Source: an uncultured Clostridium sp. (lineage in GTDB: Bacteria; Bacillota; Clostridia; TANB77; CAG-508). Taken from it: DNA of 64,000 bases. Positions 46,807-54,684 of this stretch are shown in pieces. Position numbers and translations under genes: made by a program. How positions within the stretch are numbered: the first letter of the stretch is position 1; every line of letters starts with the position of its first letter. The notes beneath the pieces were generated by a model that had not been told where the DNA came from, ran no database searches, and saw only the letters and a program-made list of their open reading frames with translations. The stretch lies in the NCBI GenBank assembly GCA_900553945.1, contig USFR01000003.1, positions 1 through 64,000 on the forward strand, given 5' to 3'.

Positions 46807-48171
46807 ATGAAAAAATATAAGAAAAGTTTAATTATAGTTATAATTTTAGGCTGTTTATTGATTTTAAAGTGTTTAGCAGGAATAGTTATAAAAAATGAAA
46901 ATTTAAATAATTCGATAGATGAAATGCAGAATGTAATTAATAATGAAATACAATTTTATGAAATGACAGAAGAAGAAATTATAGAATTGAAGACTGCAGA
47001 GATTATTGAGCGAAACGAAATTGATGAACAAAATCTAGAACAAGAGGTAGAAGATGAAGGTTTCGAATTGCAAGGAGATATTGCATACGAGGGTGATAAG
47101 GCTAGAAGTTGGAATGTGACATTGGGTAATTATAAAGGTTTAACTTATTATTCTCAAATTGATAATAGATGGAGAAATAAAAGATATTCATCTACAGGAA
47201 ATGTATCTCAAACAATTGGTTCAAGTGGTTGTGGACCAACGAGTGCTAGTATGATTGTAACTGCTTGCAAAGGTGCAATAACTCCTGATGTAATGTCTGA
47301 TTTGTTTGTGAAATATGGTTACAGAAGTGCTAATAATGGAACTTATTGGAGTGCATTTAGAGCAATAGCTGATGAATTTGACATTGGGTATTCTGAAACA
47401 ACTAATTTTCAAAGAGCAATTGAGTTATTAAGAAATAATAATTATGTTGTGGCTTCTGTAGGAAATGGATTATTTACAACTGGAGGACATATTATTGTTT
47501 TAACTGGAATAGATGGAGATACTATAAAAATATATGATCCTTATTTATATGCTGGAAAATTTGAAACAAGTACAAGAAGAGGAAAAGTAACAGTTGTAGG
47601 AAATACAGTGTATGTATCTGTACAAAATTTTAGAAATTATGCGAACGCAAAAGGTTTCTTTTGTTATAAGCATGATGAAAATGTTCAAGAAAATAATATT
47701 AAGCCAGTAGTTGTACAGCCATATACAAGGTATGTTAAAGCAAATGGCGGTTTAAATATTAGAAGTTCACCTAATGGAAATAGAATTGGAGCAATAAGAA
47801 ATGGCGAACAAATAACTGTTTATGAAACCTCAGGTAATTGGTCAAGAATAGGTGCTGGAAAGTGGGTTAGATCTGATTATTTAGTTAGTTCAACATCTAA
47901 TTATACGAATAAGGAGAAAGGTGAAAAATATTCAGTAGGTGGATATAGAGTTACATCTAGTGTCCTTAATGTGAGAAATGGCCCTTCAACGAATTATAGT
48001 AGTAAAAGGTATTATCAACTTTCTTCTAATGCAAGACTTCAAAATCGTAGATTGGGTGGAGAATGTAATGGATATAGAAGAGGTGTTGTTTTTACAGTTT
48101 CAAAAATTATAAACAATTGGGGATATTCACCAAGTGGTTGGGTATGTTTGGATTATTGTTATAAATATTAA
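46807..48171 (+). CDS. Secreted or anchored C39-like cysteine peptidase with two SH3 domains
   Basis: 454 residues. A basic N-terminus and one hydrophobic segment (SLIIVIILGCLLILKCLAG, about 7-25) export or anchor it. After an acidic stretch, the papain-like C39_2 domain has GSSGCGPTSASM (Cys nucleophile), TTGGHIIVLTGI (His) and KIYDPY. Two bacterial SH3 repeats follow: YVKANGGLNIRSSPNGN and RVTSSVLNVRNGPSTN, as in cell-wall-binding proteins. It probably acts on peptides at the cell surface. GGGAG precedes ATG 46807. Its terminator stem is directly followed by a group II intron. Confidence 0.82.
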   Translation: MKKYKKSLIIVIILGCLLILKCLAGIVIKNENLNNSIDEMQNVINNEIQFYEMTEEEIIELKTAEIIERNEIDEQNLEQEVEDEGFELQGDIAYEGDKARSWNVTLGNYKGLTYYSQIDNRWRNKRYSSTGNVSQTIGSSGCGPTSASMIVTACKGAITPDVMSDLFVKYGYRSANNGTYWSAFRAIADEFDIGYSETTNFQRAIELLRNNNYVVASVGNGLFTTGGHIIVLTGIDGDTIKIYDPYLYAGKFETSTRRGKVTVVGNTVYVSVQNFRNYANAKGFFCYKHDENVQENNIKPVVVQPYTRYVKANGGLNIRSSPNGNRIGAIRNGEQITVYETSGNWSRIGAGKWVRSDYLVSSTSNYTNKEKGEKYSVGGYRVTSSVLNVRNGPSTNYSSKRYYQLSSNARLQNRRLGGECNGYRRGVVFTVSKIINNWGYSPSGWVCLDYCYKY

Positions 48172-48176
48172 TAAAG

Positions 48177-48210
48177 AAGCAGGAGAAACAATTTGTTTTT
48201 TCTGCTTTTT
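48177..48210 (+). terminator. Terminator of the C39-like gene, used as intron target
   Basis: AAGCAGGAGAAACAA pairs with TTGTTTTTTCTGCTT (few mismatches), followed by TTT. The intron begins 2-5 bases later. Confidence 0.7.
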
Positions 48211-48212
48211 GT

Positions 48213-50102
48213 GTGCGACAGGCATGTCGTTTAGCTAATCGGTGAGAGCCCGTATTGGAGGTATATATCGCCAACCAATTAGAGAAACACAAGCTATCCA
48301 TCGTGAGGTGGAAGTGGAGGAAGTGTGTATCAAAATCATGGCTCGATGTACAAAAACTTGATATTAAGGCTATGCAAGAGGGGAAGACTGCACAACAAGT
48401 CAAAGCCCAAAAGATATACGTAACCTTGTATAGTAAATCAAGCGAGTAAATGAGGAAAGTTAAACGGCTTACCCTGTGAGGTCTTGTGAGCATAGAGTAG
48501 TTAGGAAACGACGAGGAGTACATAGAATGAAGTATGGTCGAAAAAGGTTTATCACAAGAAGTCAGCAGAGGTCATAGTAGGAAAAATTTTTTTTTCGAAG
48601 GACTGAACAATTTGTAGTGTTTTCACTACCGAAAAATTTAGTGATAGATAATAGTTAGAATGTGTTAATGAGGAGAGTATGAGCGTATCTCAGAGGGTTA
48701 CTCAAAATCCAATATTTTATCTATCTACGGAAAGAAAAAGAGGAAACAGATATGGAACTTTTAGAAGAAATTCTTAATCAAAACAATTTAAACAAGGCAT
48801 ACAAGAAAGTTGTAGCAAACAAAGGTGAAGCAGGAGCTGATGGGATAACAGTAGAAGAAGAATTTGATTACTTAAAAGAAAACAAAGACAGAATAATAAA
48901 CCAAATAAGAAAAAGAAAATATAAACCGCAACCTGTGAAAAGAGTCCAAATACCAAAAGAAAATGGTAAAATGAGAAATCTAGGAATACCAACAGTGACA
49001 GATAGAATAATACAACAAGCAATATCTCAAGTAATAAGCCCAATTTTTGAAAAGCAATTTAATGATAATAGTTTTGGATTTAGACCTAATAGAAGCTGTG
49101 AACAAGCAGTAATTAGGGCATTGGAATATTTGAATGATGGATATGAATGGATAGTGGACATTGACTTAGAAAAATTTTTCGACACAGTAAATCAAGATAA
49201 ATTAATAACAATAATAGGAAAGACAATAGCTGATGGAGATGTGGTGTCATTAATTAGAAAATATCTAAGTGCAGGAGTAATGGAAAAAGGAATAGTTAAA
49301 GCAACAACAGTAGGAACACCACAAGGAGGAAATCTAAGCCCATTATTAAGTAATATAATGTTAAATGAACTAGATAAAGAACTTGAGGCAAGAGGACTAA
49401 ACTTTGTAAGATATGCTGATGACTGTATAATACTTGTTAAAAGTGAAAAAGCAGCAAACCGAGTTTTGGCATCAATAACAAAATTTATTGAAAAGAAACT
49501 AGGATTAAAAGTAAATGCAGAAAAGAGCAAGGTAACAAGACCAACACAAACGAAATACTTAGGATTTAGTTTTTGGAAAAGTCCAAAAGGACAATGGAAA
49601 CCAAAACCACACCTAAAATCATATCAAAAACTAGTAAGAAAACTAAAACAGTTAACCGATAGAAGTTTGAGTATTAGCTTAGATAATAGAATTAAGAAAA
49701 TAAATTATGTTGTTAGAGGTTGGGTAAATTACTTTAGAATAGCAAATATGAAAAATAAAATCACTGAAATTGATGAACACCTAAGGGTAAGAATAAGAGT
49801 TATAATTTGGAAACAATGGAAAAAGATACGTAAGAAATGTGAAAGCTTACAAAAATTAGGAGTCCCATTTGAAATAGCATTTAATTGTGCAAATACAAGA
49901 AAAGGTTATTATCAAATATGCAAAACTAGATATATACAGTTTGCAATAAATAATGAAAGATTAAGAAAAAGAGGTCTAGTATTCCTACTAGACCAATATG
50001 AAAAAGTTCATATTTAATATAAATTGAACCGCCACTTGCGAGAACCGCTTGAGTGGTGGTGAGAGAGGGGAAAAACACACTAAGTGTTATCCTCTACTCG
50101 AT
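48213..50102 (+). mobile_element. Group II intron with encoded reverse transcriptase
   Basis: The 5' end GTGCGACAGGCATGTCG fits the GUGYG consensus (GTGTG at 48211 is an alternative). Domain V is seen near 50026-50061, where ACCGCCACTT faces GAGTGGTGGT. Domain VI follows, with GAGAGGGG...ACAC/GTGT...CCTCTACTC and a bulged A, ending CTACTCGAT. The RT frame lies inside at 48752-50017. The element is about 1.9 kb, sits right after an intrinsic terminator stem and interrupts no gene. This insertion preference is known for bacterial class C introns. Confidence 0.82.
48752..50017 (+). CDS. ltrA: Group II intron reverse transcriptase/maturase
   Basis: 421 residues encoded in domain IV of the intron. 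It copies intron RNA into DNA and assists splicing. RT motifs are RVQIPKENGKMRNLGIPTV, NSFGFRPNRSCEQAV, WIVDIDLEKFFDTV, GTPQGGNLSPLLSNI and the catalytic RYADDCIIL (YADD). KVTRPTQTKYLGFSFW and the maturase X/GIIM domain (WVNYFRIANMKNKI) follow. No HNH endonuclease domain is present, consistent with insertion at hairpins and nicks rather than at long target sites. The frame is intact, so the intron may be active. Confidence 0.93.
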   Translation: MELLEEILNQNNLNKAYKKVVANKGEAGADGITVEEEFDYLKENKDRIINQIRKRKYKPQPVKRVQIPKENGKMRNLGIPTVTDRIIQQAISQVISPIFEKQFNDNSFGFRPNRSCEQAVIRALEYLNDGYEWIVDIDLEKFFDTVNQDKLITIIGKTIADGDVVSLIRKYLSAGVMEKGIVKATTVGTPQGGNLSPLLSNIMLNELDKELEARGLNFVRYADDCIILVKSEKAANRVLASITKFIEKKLGLKVNAEKSKVTRPTQTKYLGFSFWKSPKGQWKPKPHLKSYQKLVRKLKQLTDRSLSISLDNRIKKINYVVRGWVNYFRIANMKNKITEIDEHLRVRIRVIIWKQWKKIRKKCESLQKLGVPFEIAFNCANTRKGYYQICKTRYIQFAINNERLRKRGLVFLLDQYEKVHI

Positions 50103-50143
50103 TTGAATTAATAAAGAAGTATATATATAATTTTAATAAAAGT

Positions 50144-50169
50144 TGAACCAAATTAAAAGATGTATCGTC
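50144..50169 (+). promoter_or_regulatory. ECF-sigma-type promoter
   Basis: TGAACC (50144-50149) and CGTC (50166-50169) with a 16-base spacer follow the ECF sigma pattern (TGAAC...CGTC) rather than sigma-A. It lies 30-odd bases before the ECF sigma gene, which fits autoregulation. Confidence 0.65.
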
Positions 50170-50202
50170 TAATGGGTAAGAATATAGAAAGGATTAAAAA
50201 AA

Positions 50203-50700
50203 ATGAGTATTGAATTAAATAGTTTTACAAATCTTATAGAGGAAAATAAGCTTAGATTTTATAAAACTGCTAAAGCAATATTAAAAAACGATGATGATGT
50301 TTATGATGCATTGCAAGAAGCTTTAATGAGTATTTATCAGAATTTTAGGCAATTAAAAGATTTGAAATTTTTCTCAACATGGGCTACAAGAATTGTAATT
50401 AATAAATGCTATGATTTATTAAGAAAAAATAAGAATAATATTGTTCCTTTTGATGAAAGTATGGAAAATAATCTTAATAATTCAAGAAATGATGTTTATG
50501 ATATTGATCAATATGGAATAAGACTAGCGATAGAAAGCTTAAATGAAGATTTGAAATTAATTACTATTCTTTACTATTATGATGATTATTCTGTAAATGA
50601 AATTTCAGAAATAGTTGATATTCCGGTAGGAACTGTGAAATCAAGGTTATCACGTGCTAGAGAATTTTTGAAAAATAAATTAGGAAAGGAGGAGTTTTAA
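50203..50700 (+). CDS. ECF RNA polymerase sigma factor, SigV-like
   Basis: 165 residues. Region 2 is KTAKAILKNDDDVYDALQEALMSIYQNFRQLKDLKFFSTWATRIVINKCYDLLRKN (in parts: DDVYDALQEALMSIYQNF; FFSTWATRIVINKCYDLL). Region 4 is LITILYYYDDYSVNEISEI and VPVGTVKSRLSRAREFLK-like (here IPVGTVKSRLSRARE). It directs RNA polymerase to stress genes. The gene has its own ECF-type promoter and overlaps functionally with the downstream membrane anti-sigma candidate, starting 1 base after its stop. Confidence 0.92.
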   Translation: MSIELNSFTNLIEENKLRFYKTAKAILKNDDDVYDALQEALMSIYQNFRQLKDLKFFSTWATRIVINKCYDLLRKNKNNIVPFDESMENNLNNSRNDVYDIDQYGIRLAIESLNEDLKLITILYYYDDYSVNEISEIVDIPVGTVKSRLSRAREFLKNKLGKEEF

Positions 50701-50701
50701 A

Positions 50702-52249
50702 ATGAAAGATGAAGAATTTGATAAATTGTTAAAAAAACAAATGAAATCGGATACATACATTCCAGAAAAAATAGATAAGCTTTTTTCTGATTTTGGAAAA
50801 AATAAAATTGATGATAATCATAAGGTATATAAGTTTAGACGATATCTAAAATCTGTATCAATTGCTGCATGTGCTATGTTGGTAATTTTTGTAGGAGGTT
50901 GCACATATGCTCATGTTAATGGAACAAAAACAATTATTTCACCTATATTGAGTAAATTAGGTATTAATAGTAAGTATGAAGAAAATTCAACTAAATTTAA
51001 TGATGAGGTTGTTAGTGAAAATGTTAAGATTAAATTAAAAGATGGGGCAATTGATGATACTACATTGATTTTAGGATACGAAATAGAGATTGCTAATAGT
51101 AATCCCGATATATGGCTTGAAATAATTGGCGAGTATGAAATTAATGGAATGAATTTTGAACCAGTAAATTCTACAGTTGATAAGATTTCTGATGGTGAAT
51201 ATGTTTATTATCAAGTATTTGATGTTAGTGAGATTATGATTGATAATCCAGAAAATGTTTATATAAGTTCGAAGATTTCTGAAATTAAAGAATATACTGA
51301 ATGTGAGAATGAAAATTCTGCTTATCCTGTTTATGGAGATAGTTTGAAAGGTGAATGGAATTTTGATGAGTCTATATCAGTTAAAAATTTAGAAGAAAAT
51401 AAAAAATATGAATTTAATAATCCTCAAAAGTATGAAATTGCTGAAAATGTTAATGTGTCTGTTGCTGAATTTATAAAAGGTTCATATACTAATATTTTAA
51501 AAATTAAGGTGGATAAAACTAATTACACTGGAGATGATTTTGAGAAATATTATAAAGTTCTTGATGATAAAAATAATGAGATCGCTATGTATAATGAAGA
51601 ACAGAGAGAATATGATGATAGAGTATATAATGATAGGTTAGTTAGTGAGAAGATTAAAGAAAATTCTAAAATTAAGATGGAAATATATTTTAAGGAAAGT
51701 GGTAAAAAAGAATTTAATAAGGTAATAACTATTCCTATTGATTTATCAAAAGCTATAGAGAAGATTGAAAGCAAAGATGAATGGAAAGAATATGATGGGG
51801 ATGATTATGGTTTTAAATATAACTCTAATTGGAAGGTTACTACTAATCTTGGAAAAGATAAACTTGGAGAAAATAGTATATATTTAGGAGCACTTGGAAT
51901 AGAGATTCCTTCTACTACAAATTCTGAATATACTTCATCTATATATGTAAAAACTGTTAATAAGGATATTACATTGGATGAGTATGCAGAGGAAAGAAGA
52001 GAGATAAATAATAGTTCTGAATCAGGAGGATATAATGAAATTGAAAATGCAATGCTTAATCTAAAAAATAATGAGGGATATCAAATAATTTATGAAACTT
52101 CTGATGGTTCTGAAAAATATATTTATGAAAATGTGTTTATAAAGGGTGAAGGAAAAATTTATGATATAAGTTTTTTTGGTAGTGATAAGGAGTATAATAA
52201 TTTAAAAAGTGCTATTAATAAATTTATTAATAGTTTTGAAATAAAATAA
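50702..52249 (+). CDS. Membrane-anchored anti-sigma candidate with DUF4179
   Basis: 515 residues. The cytoplasmic N-terminus (about 1-48), one membrane segment (VSIAACAMLVIFVGGCTYAH, about 55-75) and the following VNGTKTIISPILSKLGI are typical of DUF4179 proteins encoded with ECF sigma factors. The extracellular part is large. Its last ~150 residues (YDGDDYGFKYNSNWKVTT at the start) resemble PsbP/DUF1795-like domains. GGAGGAG lies in the sigma gene end, so translation is coupled. I infer that it sequesters the sigma factor until a cell-envelope signal releases it. Confidence 0.82.
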   Translation: MKDEEFDKLLKKQMKSDTYIPEKIDKLFSDFGKNKIDDNHKVYKFRRYLKSVSIAACAMLVIFVGGCTYAHVNGTKTIISPILSKLGINSKYEENSTKFNDEVVSENVKIKLKDGAIDDTTLILGYEIEIANSNPDIWLEIIGEYEINGMNFEPVNSTVDKISDGEYVYYQVFDVSEIMIDNPENVYISSKISEIKEYTECENENSAYPVYGDSLKGEWNFDESISVKNLEENKKYEFNNPQKYEIAENVNVSVAEFIKGSYTNILKIKVDKTNYTGDDFEKYYKVLDDKNNEIAMYNEEQREYDDRVYNDRLVSEKIKENSKIKMEIYFKESGKKEFNKVITIPIDLSKAIEKIESKDEWKEYDGDDYGFKYNSNWKVTTNLGKDKLGENSIYLGALGIEIPSTTNSEYTSSIYVKTVNKDITLDEYAEERREINNSSESGGYNEIENAMLNLKNNEGYQIIYETSDGSEKYIYENVFIKGEGKIYDISFFGSDKEYNNLKSAINKFINSFEIK

Positions 52250-52267
52250 AATTTAGTTATATAATTG

Positions 52268-52304
52268 AAAAAGCATGGTGGAGTTTATTCCACCATGCTT
52301 TTTA
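52268..52304. terminator. Bidirectional terminator
   Basis: AAAAAGCATGGTGGA pairs with TCCACCATGCTTTTT around a 6-base loop; A-run and T-run make it usable in both directions. It separates the anti-sigma gene from the convergent gene at 52302-52679. Confidence 0.9.
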
Positions 52305-52679
52305 TAAAACTTGTAACAAATTATGCAGTCCATCTCGGAGTGCTTTTCTTGTTTTCCATTCTTCATCGTTTTCATCTTCGTTAAAGATGTCTTTGAAGTA
52401 GTTTGGATTGTTGAGGATATCATATGTTTCGCGTACAAGTATTACAAGGATTGCGTGCCGGTTATGTTCGAGTGCATGGTCAATTTCATAAATCATGTTT
52501 GCAATGGAGAACATGCCTGCTAAATCTTTGCAATCAATGTTTTTAAGATCTTTTGGGGAAGATGGACCTCCTTTTGTAATTAGTTGTAGAGCTTCTGGCG
52601 CTGTAATGCATTGTACCGCTAGATTGCGTACTTCGTTGTTCCAAAGTTTTTCAAAATTCCACATACGATAGTCAAACAT
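52302..52679 (-). CDS. Hypothetical protein, 125 aa
   Basis: Not recognised. A largely helical soluble protein with no signal peptide; conserved-looking segments are MWNFEKLWNNEVRNLAVQC, EIDHALEHNRHAILV and DEEWKTRKALRDGLHNLL. On the minus strand AAGGAGG precedes the ATG at good spacing. A GC-rich hairpin (52702-52719) lies in the 5' leader. The gene is clearly less AT-rich than its neighbours, like the minus-strand genes at 335-799 and 19179-21026, suggesting a distinct origin. Confidence 0.65.
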   Translation of the reverse strand: MFDYRMWNFEKLWNNEVRNLAVQCITAPEALQLITKGGPSSPKDLKNIDCKDLAGMFSIANMIYEIDHALEHNRHAILVILVRETYDILNNPNYFKDIFNEDENDEEWKTRKALRDGLHNLLQVL

Positions 52680-52701
52680 AATTAAACCTCCTTACTGTAG
52701 C

Positions 52702-52719
52702 CGGAGGCGTGTGCCTCCG
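52702..52719 (-). promoter_or_regulatory. GC-rich hairpin in the 5' leader of the 125-aa gene
   Basis: CGGAGGC pairs perfectly with GCCTCCG around GTGT, about 12 bases upstream of the ribosome binding site on the minus strand. It could affect translation or mRNA stability. No T-run follows on that strand. Confidence 0.45.
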
Positions 52720-52885
52720 AAAAATCTAAAGGCAACTAAAAAATTACAAAACTATTATATCATCATTTACATAATTTTGCTAGAAAATTTTTAAAAAATA
52801 TTTACTGCTTCCAAATTATGACAATATTTGCAAGATTAATTAATTATAATTGATTTATGAAACTAATGAGGAAAGGAAGATAAAT

Positions 52886-53341
52886 ATGAATAATTCTAAA
52901 AAAGAACAAGAGAATGTGAAACAAGTTATGGATCAGAAAATGCTTGAATGTATTGATTCTGAGCTAAAGAGATTGGAGGATGCTTCTAATATAGAAGAAT
53001 ACAAAAAAATAATTCATGAAAGAAGAATGGGGTTTAATTTAGTTTTTAGTGATTTTGATTTTTACATAAAAATAATACGTAAGAAAAAAGCTTTTTTAAA
53101 TAAGAGAAAAGCGGAAATTGGTTATAAAGAAATTTTGGATAAGATTTTAAAAGATAAGATAACACATAAATTGGAACAGATTTATAAAAAGGCTGTTATT
53201 TGGGGTGAAGGAAGTGAAGAACTTTTTAATTGTAAGATTTCCCAGATAATAGATAGGCAAATTGGAATTGGCGAAGTTTTGGATAATTATGATGAATGCA
53301 TGAATTTAGTTAATTTATATCAGAAAAATGTAGTTAGATAA
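52886..53341 (+). CDS. Hypothetical helical protein, 151 aa
   Basis: Not recognised. A strongly helical, Lys/Glu-rich protein (SKKEQENVKQVMDQKMLECI, EEYKKIIHERRMGFNLVF, KKKAFLNKRKAEIGYKEIL) with no membrane segment. AAAGGAAG precedes ATG 52886; the open frame extends 12 codons upstream without a start signal. It is preceded by ~170 bases of AT sequence with no gene and followed by ~100 bases before the next gene, so it appears to be a single-gene unit. Confidence 0.6.
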   Translation: MNNSKKEQENVKQVMDQKMLECIDSELKRLEDASNIEEYKKIIHERRMGFNLVFSDFDFYIKIIRKKKAFLNKRKAEIGYKEILDKILKDKITHKLEQIYKKAVIWGEGSEELFNCKISQIIDRQIGIGEVLDNYDECMNLVNLYQKNVVR

Positions 53342-53445
53342 AAAGTACTTGTTAATTAAAAATATTATCTATATAATTTATGTAAAAGTATAGTTATATT
53401 TTTAATGGTTATACTTAAGATAAGGAATTTTTAAGGAGGTTTTTT

Positions 53446-54522
53446 ATGGATAGAAAGGTAAGAGTTGTACAATACGGTACAGGCAAAATGTCAGTGTATA
53501 CAATGAGATATGTATATGAAAAAGGTGCTGAAATAGTTGGAGCTTTTGATGTTAATCCTAATGTTATTGGCAAAGATATAGGTGAAATTATGGGATGTGA
53601 ACATAAAGGTGTTACTGTTTTAGATGTTAAAGATGCAAGAAGAGTTATGGAAGAATTAAAACCAGATATTTGTATAGTTACAACAATGAGTTTGATTGCT
53701 GATGTTGAAGAAGCTTTAATGCTATGTGCAGAACTTGGTGTAAATGCTATTACTACTTGTGAAGAGGCATTTTTCCCAGGAAACTCAAATCCAATTTTAA
53801 CTCATAGATTAGATGAAATGGCTAGAAAAAATAATTGTACAATAACAGGTAGTGGATACCAAGATATTTATTGGGGACAATTAATTTCTTCAATTGCTGG
53901 TTCAACACATAAAATAACAAAAATAAAAGGAAGTTCAAGCTATAATGTTGAAGATTATGGTATTGCATTGGCTAAAGCACATGGTGCAGGACTTACATTA
54001 GAAGATTTTGATAAAGAAGTTGCTTCAGTTGATAAAATGTCAGATGAAGATAGATTAAAAATAATAGAGAGAGGAGAATATACTCCATCTTATATGTGGA
54101 ATGTTAATGGATGGCTTGCTCAAAAACTTGGATTAACAGTTGTTTCTCAAAGACAAAAATGCATTCCGCAAACTCATGATACTGATTTATTCTCATCAAC
54201 TTTAAATATGAATATTAAAGCAGGAGATGCAACAGGAATGAGTGCTGTTGTTACAACAGAAACTAAAGAAGGAATTACTATTGAATCTGAATGTATAGGA
54301 AAGGTTTATGCTGAAGATGAATTTGATAAAAATGAGTGGACAATTTGTGGAGAACCTGATACTACAATAGTTGTTGCTAGACCTTGTACTGTTGAATTAA
54401 CTTGTGCAAGTATAGTTAATAGAATTCCAGATGTTATTAATGCTGAAGCTGGATATGTTCCAACAGCTCAAATGCCGGATTTAGAATATAGAATTAAACC
54501 TTTAAATGAATATGTAAAATAG
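53446..54522 (+). CDS. 2,4-diaminopentanoate dehydrogenase-like oxidoreductase
   Basis: 358 residues. The N-terminus is a DapB-like Rossmann fold (RVVQYGTGKMSVYTMRYVYEKG, VGAFDVNPNVIGKDIG), followed by ITTCEEAFFPG and TGSGYQDIYWGQL. The C-terminal domain with CARPCTVEL-like (VVARPCTVELTCASIVNRIP) is characteristic of the amine dehydrogenase group that includes 2,4-diaminopentanoate dehydrogenase of ornithine fermentation. No other ornithine-pathway gene is nearby, so the substrate is uncertain. AAGGAGG precedes the ATG. Confidence 0.75.
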   Translation: MDRKVRVVQYGTGKMSVYTMRYVYEKGAEIVGAFDVNPNVIGKDIGEIMGCEHKGVTVLDVKDARRVMEELKPDICIVTTMSLIADVEEALMLCAELGVNAITTCEEAFFPGNSNPILTHRLDEMARKNNCTITGSGYQDIYWGQLISSIAGSTHKITKIKGSSSYNVEDYGIALAKAHGAGLTLEDFDKEVASVDKMSDEDRLKIIERGEYTPSYMWNVNGWLAQKLGLTVVSQRQKCIPQTHDTDLFSSTLNMNIKAGDATGMSAVVTTETKEGITIESECIGKVYAEDEFDKNEWTICGEPDTTIVVARPCTVELTCASIVNRIPDVINAEAGYVPTAQMPDLEYRIKPLNEYVK

Positions 54523-54536
54523 ATTTTGTGTATTAC

Positions 54537-54571
54537 AAAGGGAAATTGGATTAGACCAGTTTCTCTTTTTT
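54537..54571 (+). terminator. Intrinsic terminator
   Basis: AAAGGGAAATTGG pairs with CCAGTTTCTCTTT (two wobble pairs), followed by T residues. Confidence 0.8.
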
Positions 54572-54684
54572 GCTTGAAAACCAAATTAAAAAAGTGTGTG
54601 ATATAGTCAAGTTATTATTGACGATTTTGCTATTTATATATATACTAATAATGAATATTTTATGGTTTTATAAGGAGAAAATCA

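Noticed and set aside
48213..50102. Intron interrupting a protein gene
   Set aside because: Flanking sequences are a terminator and a promoter region; joining them creates no open frame.
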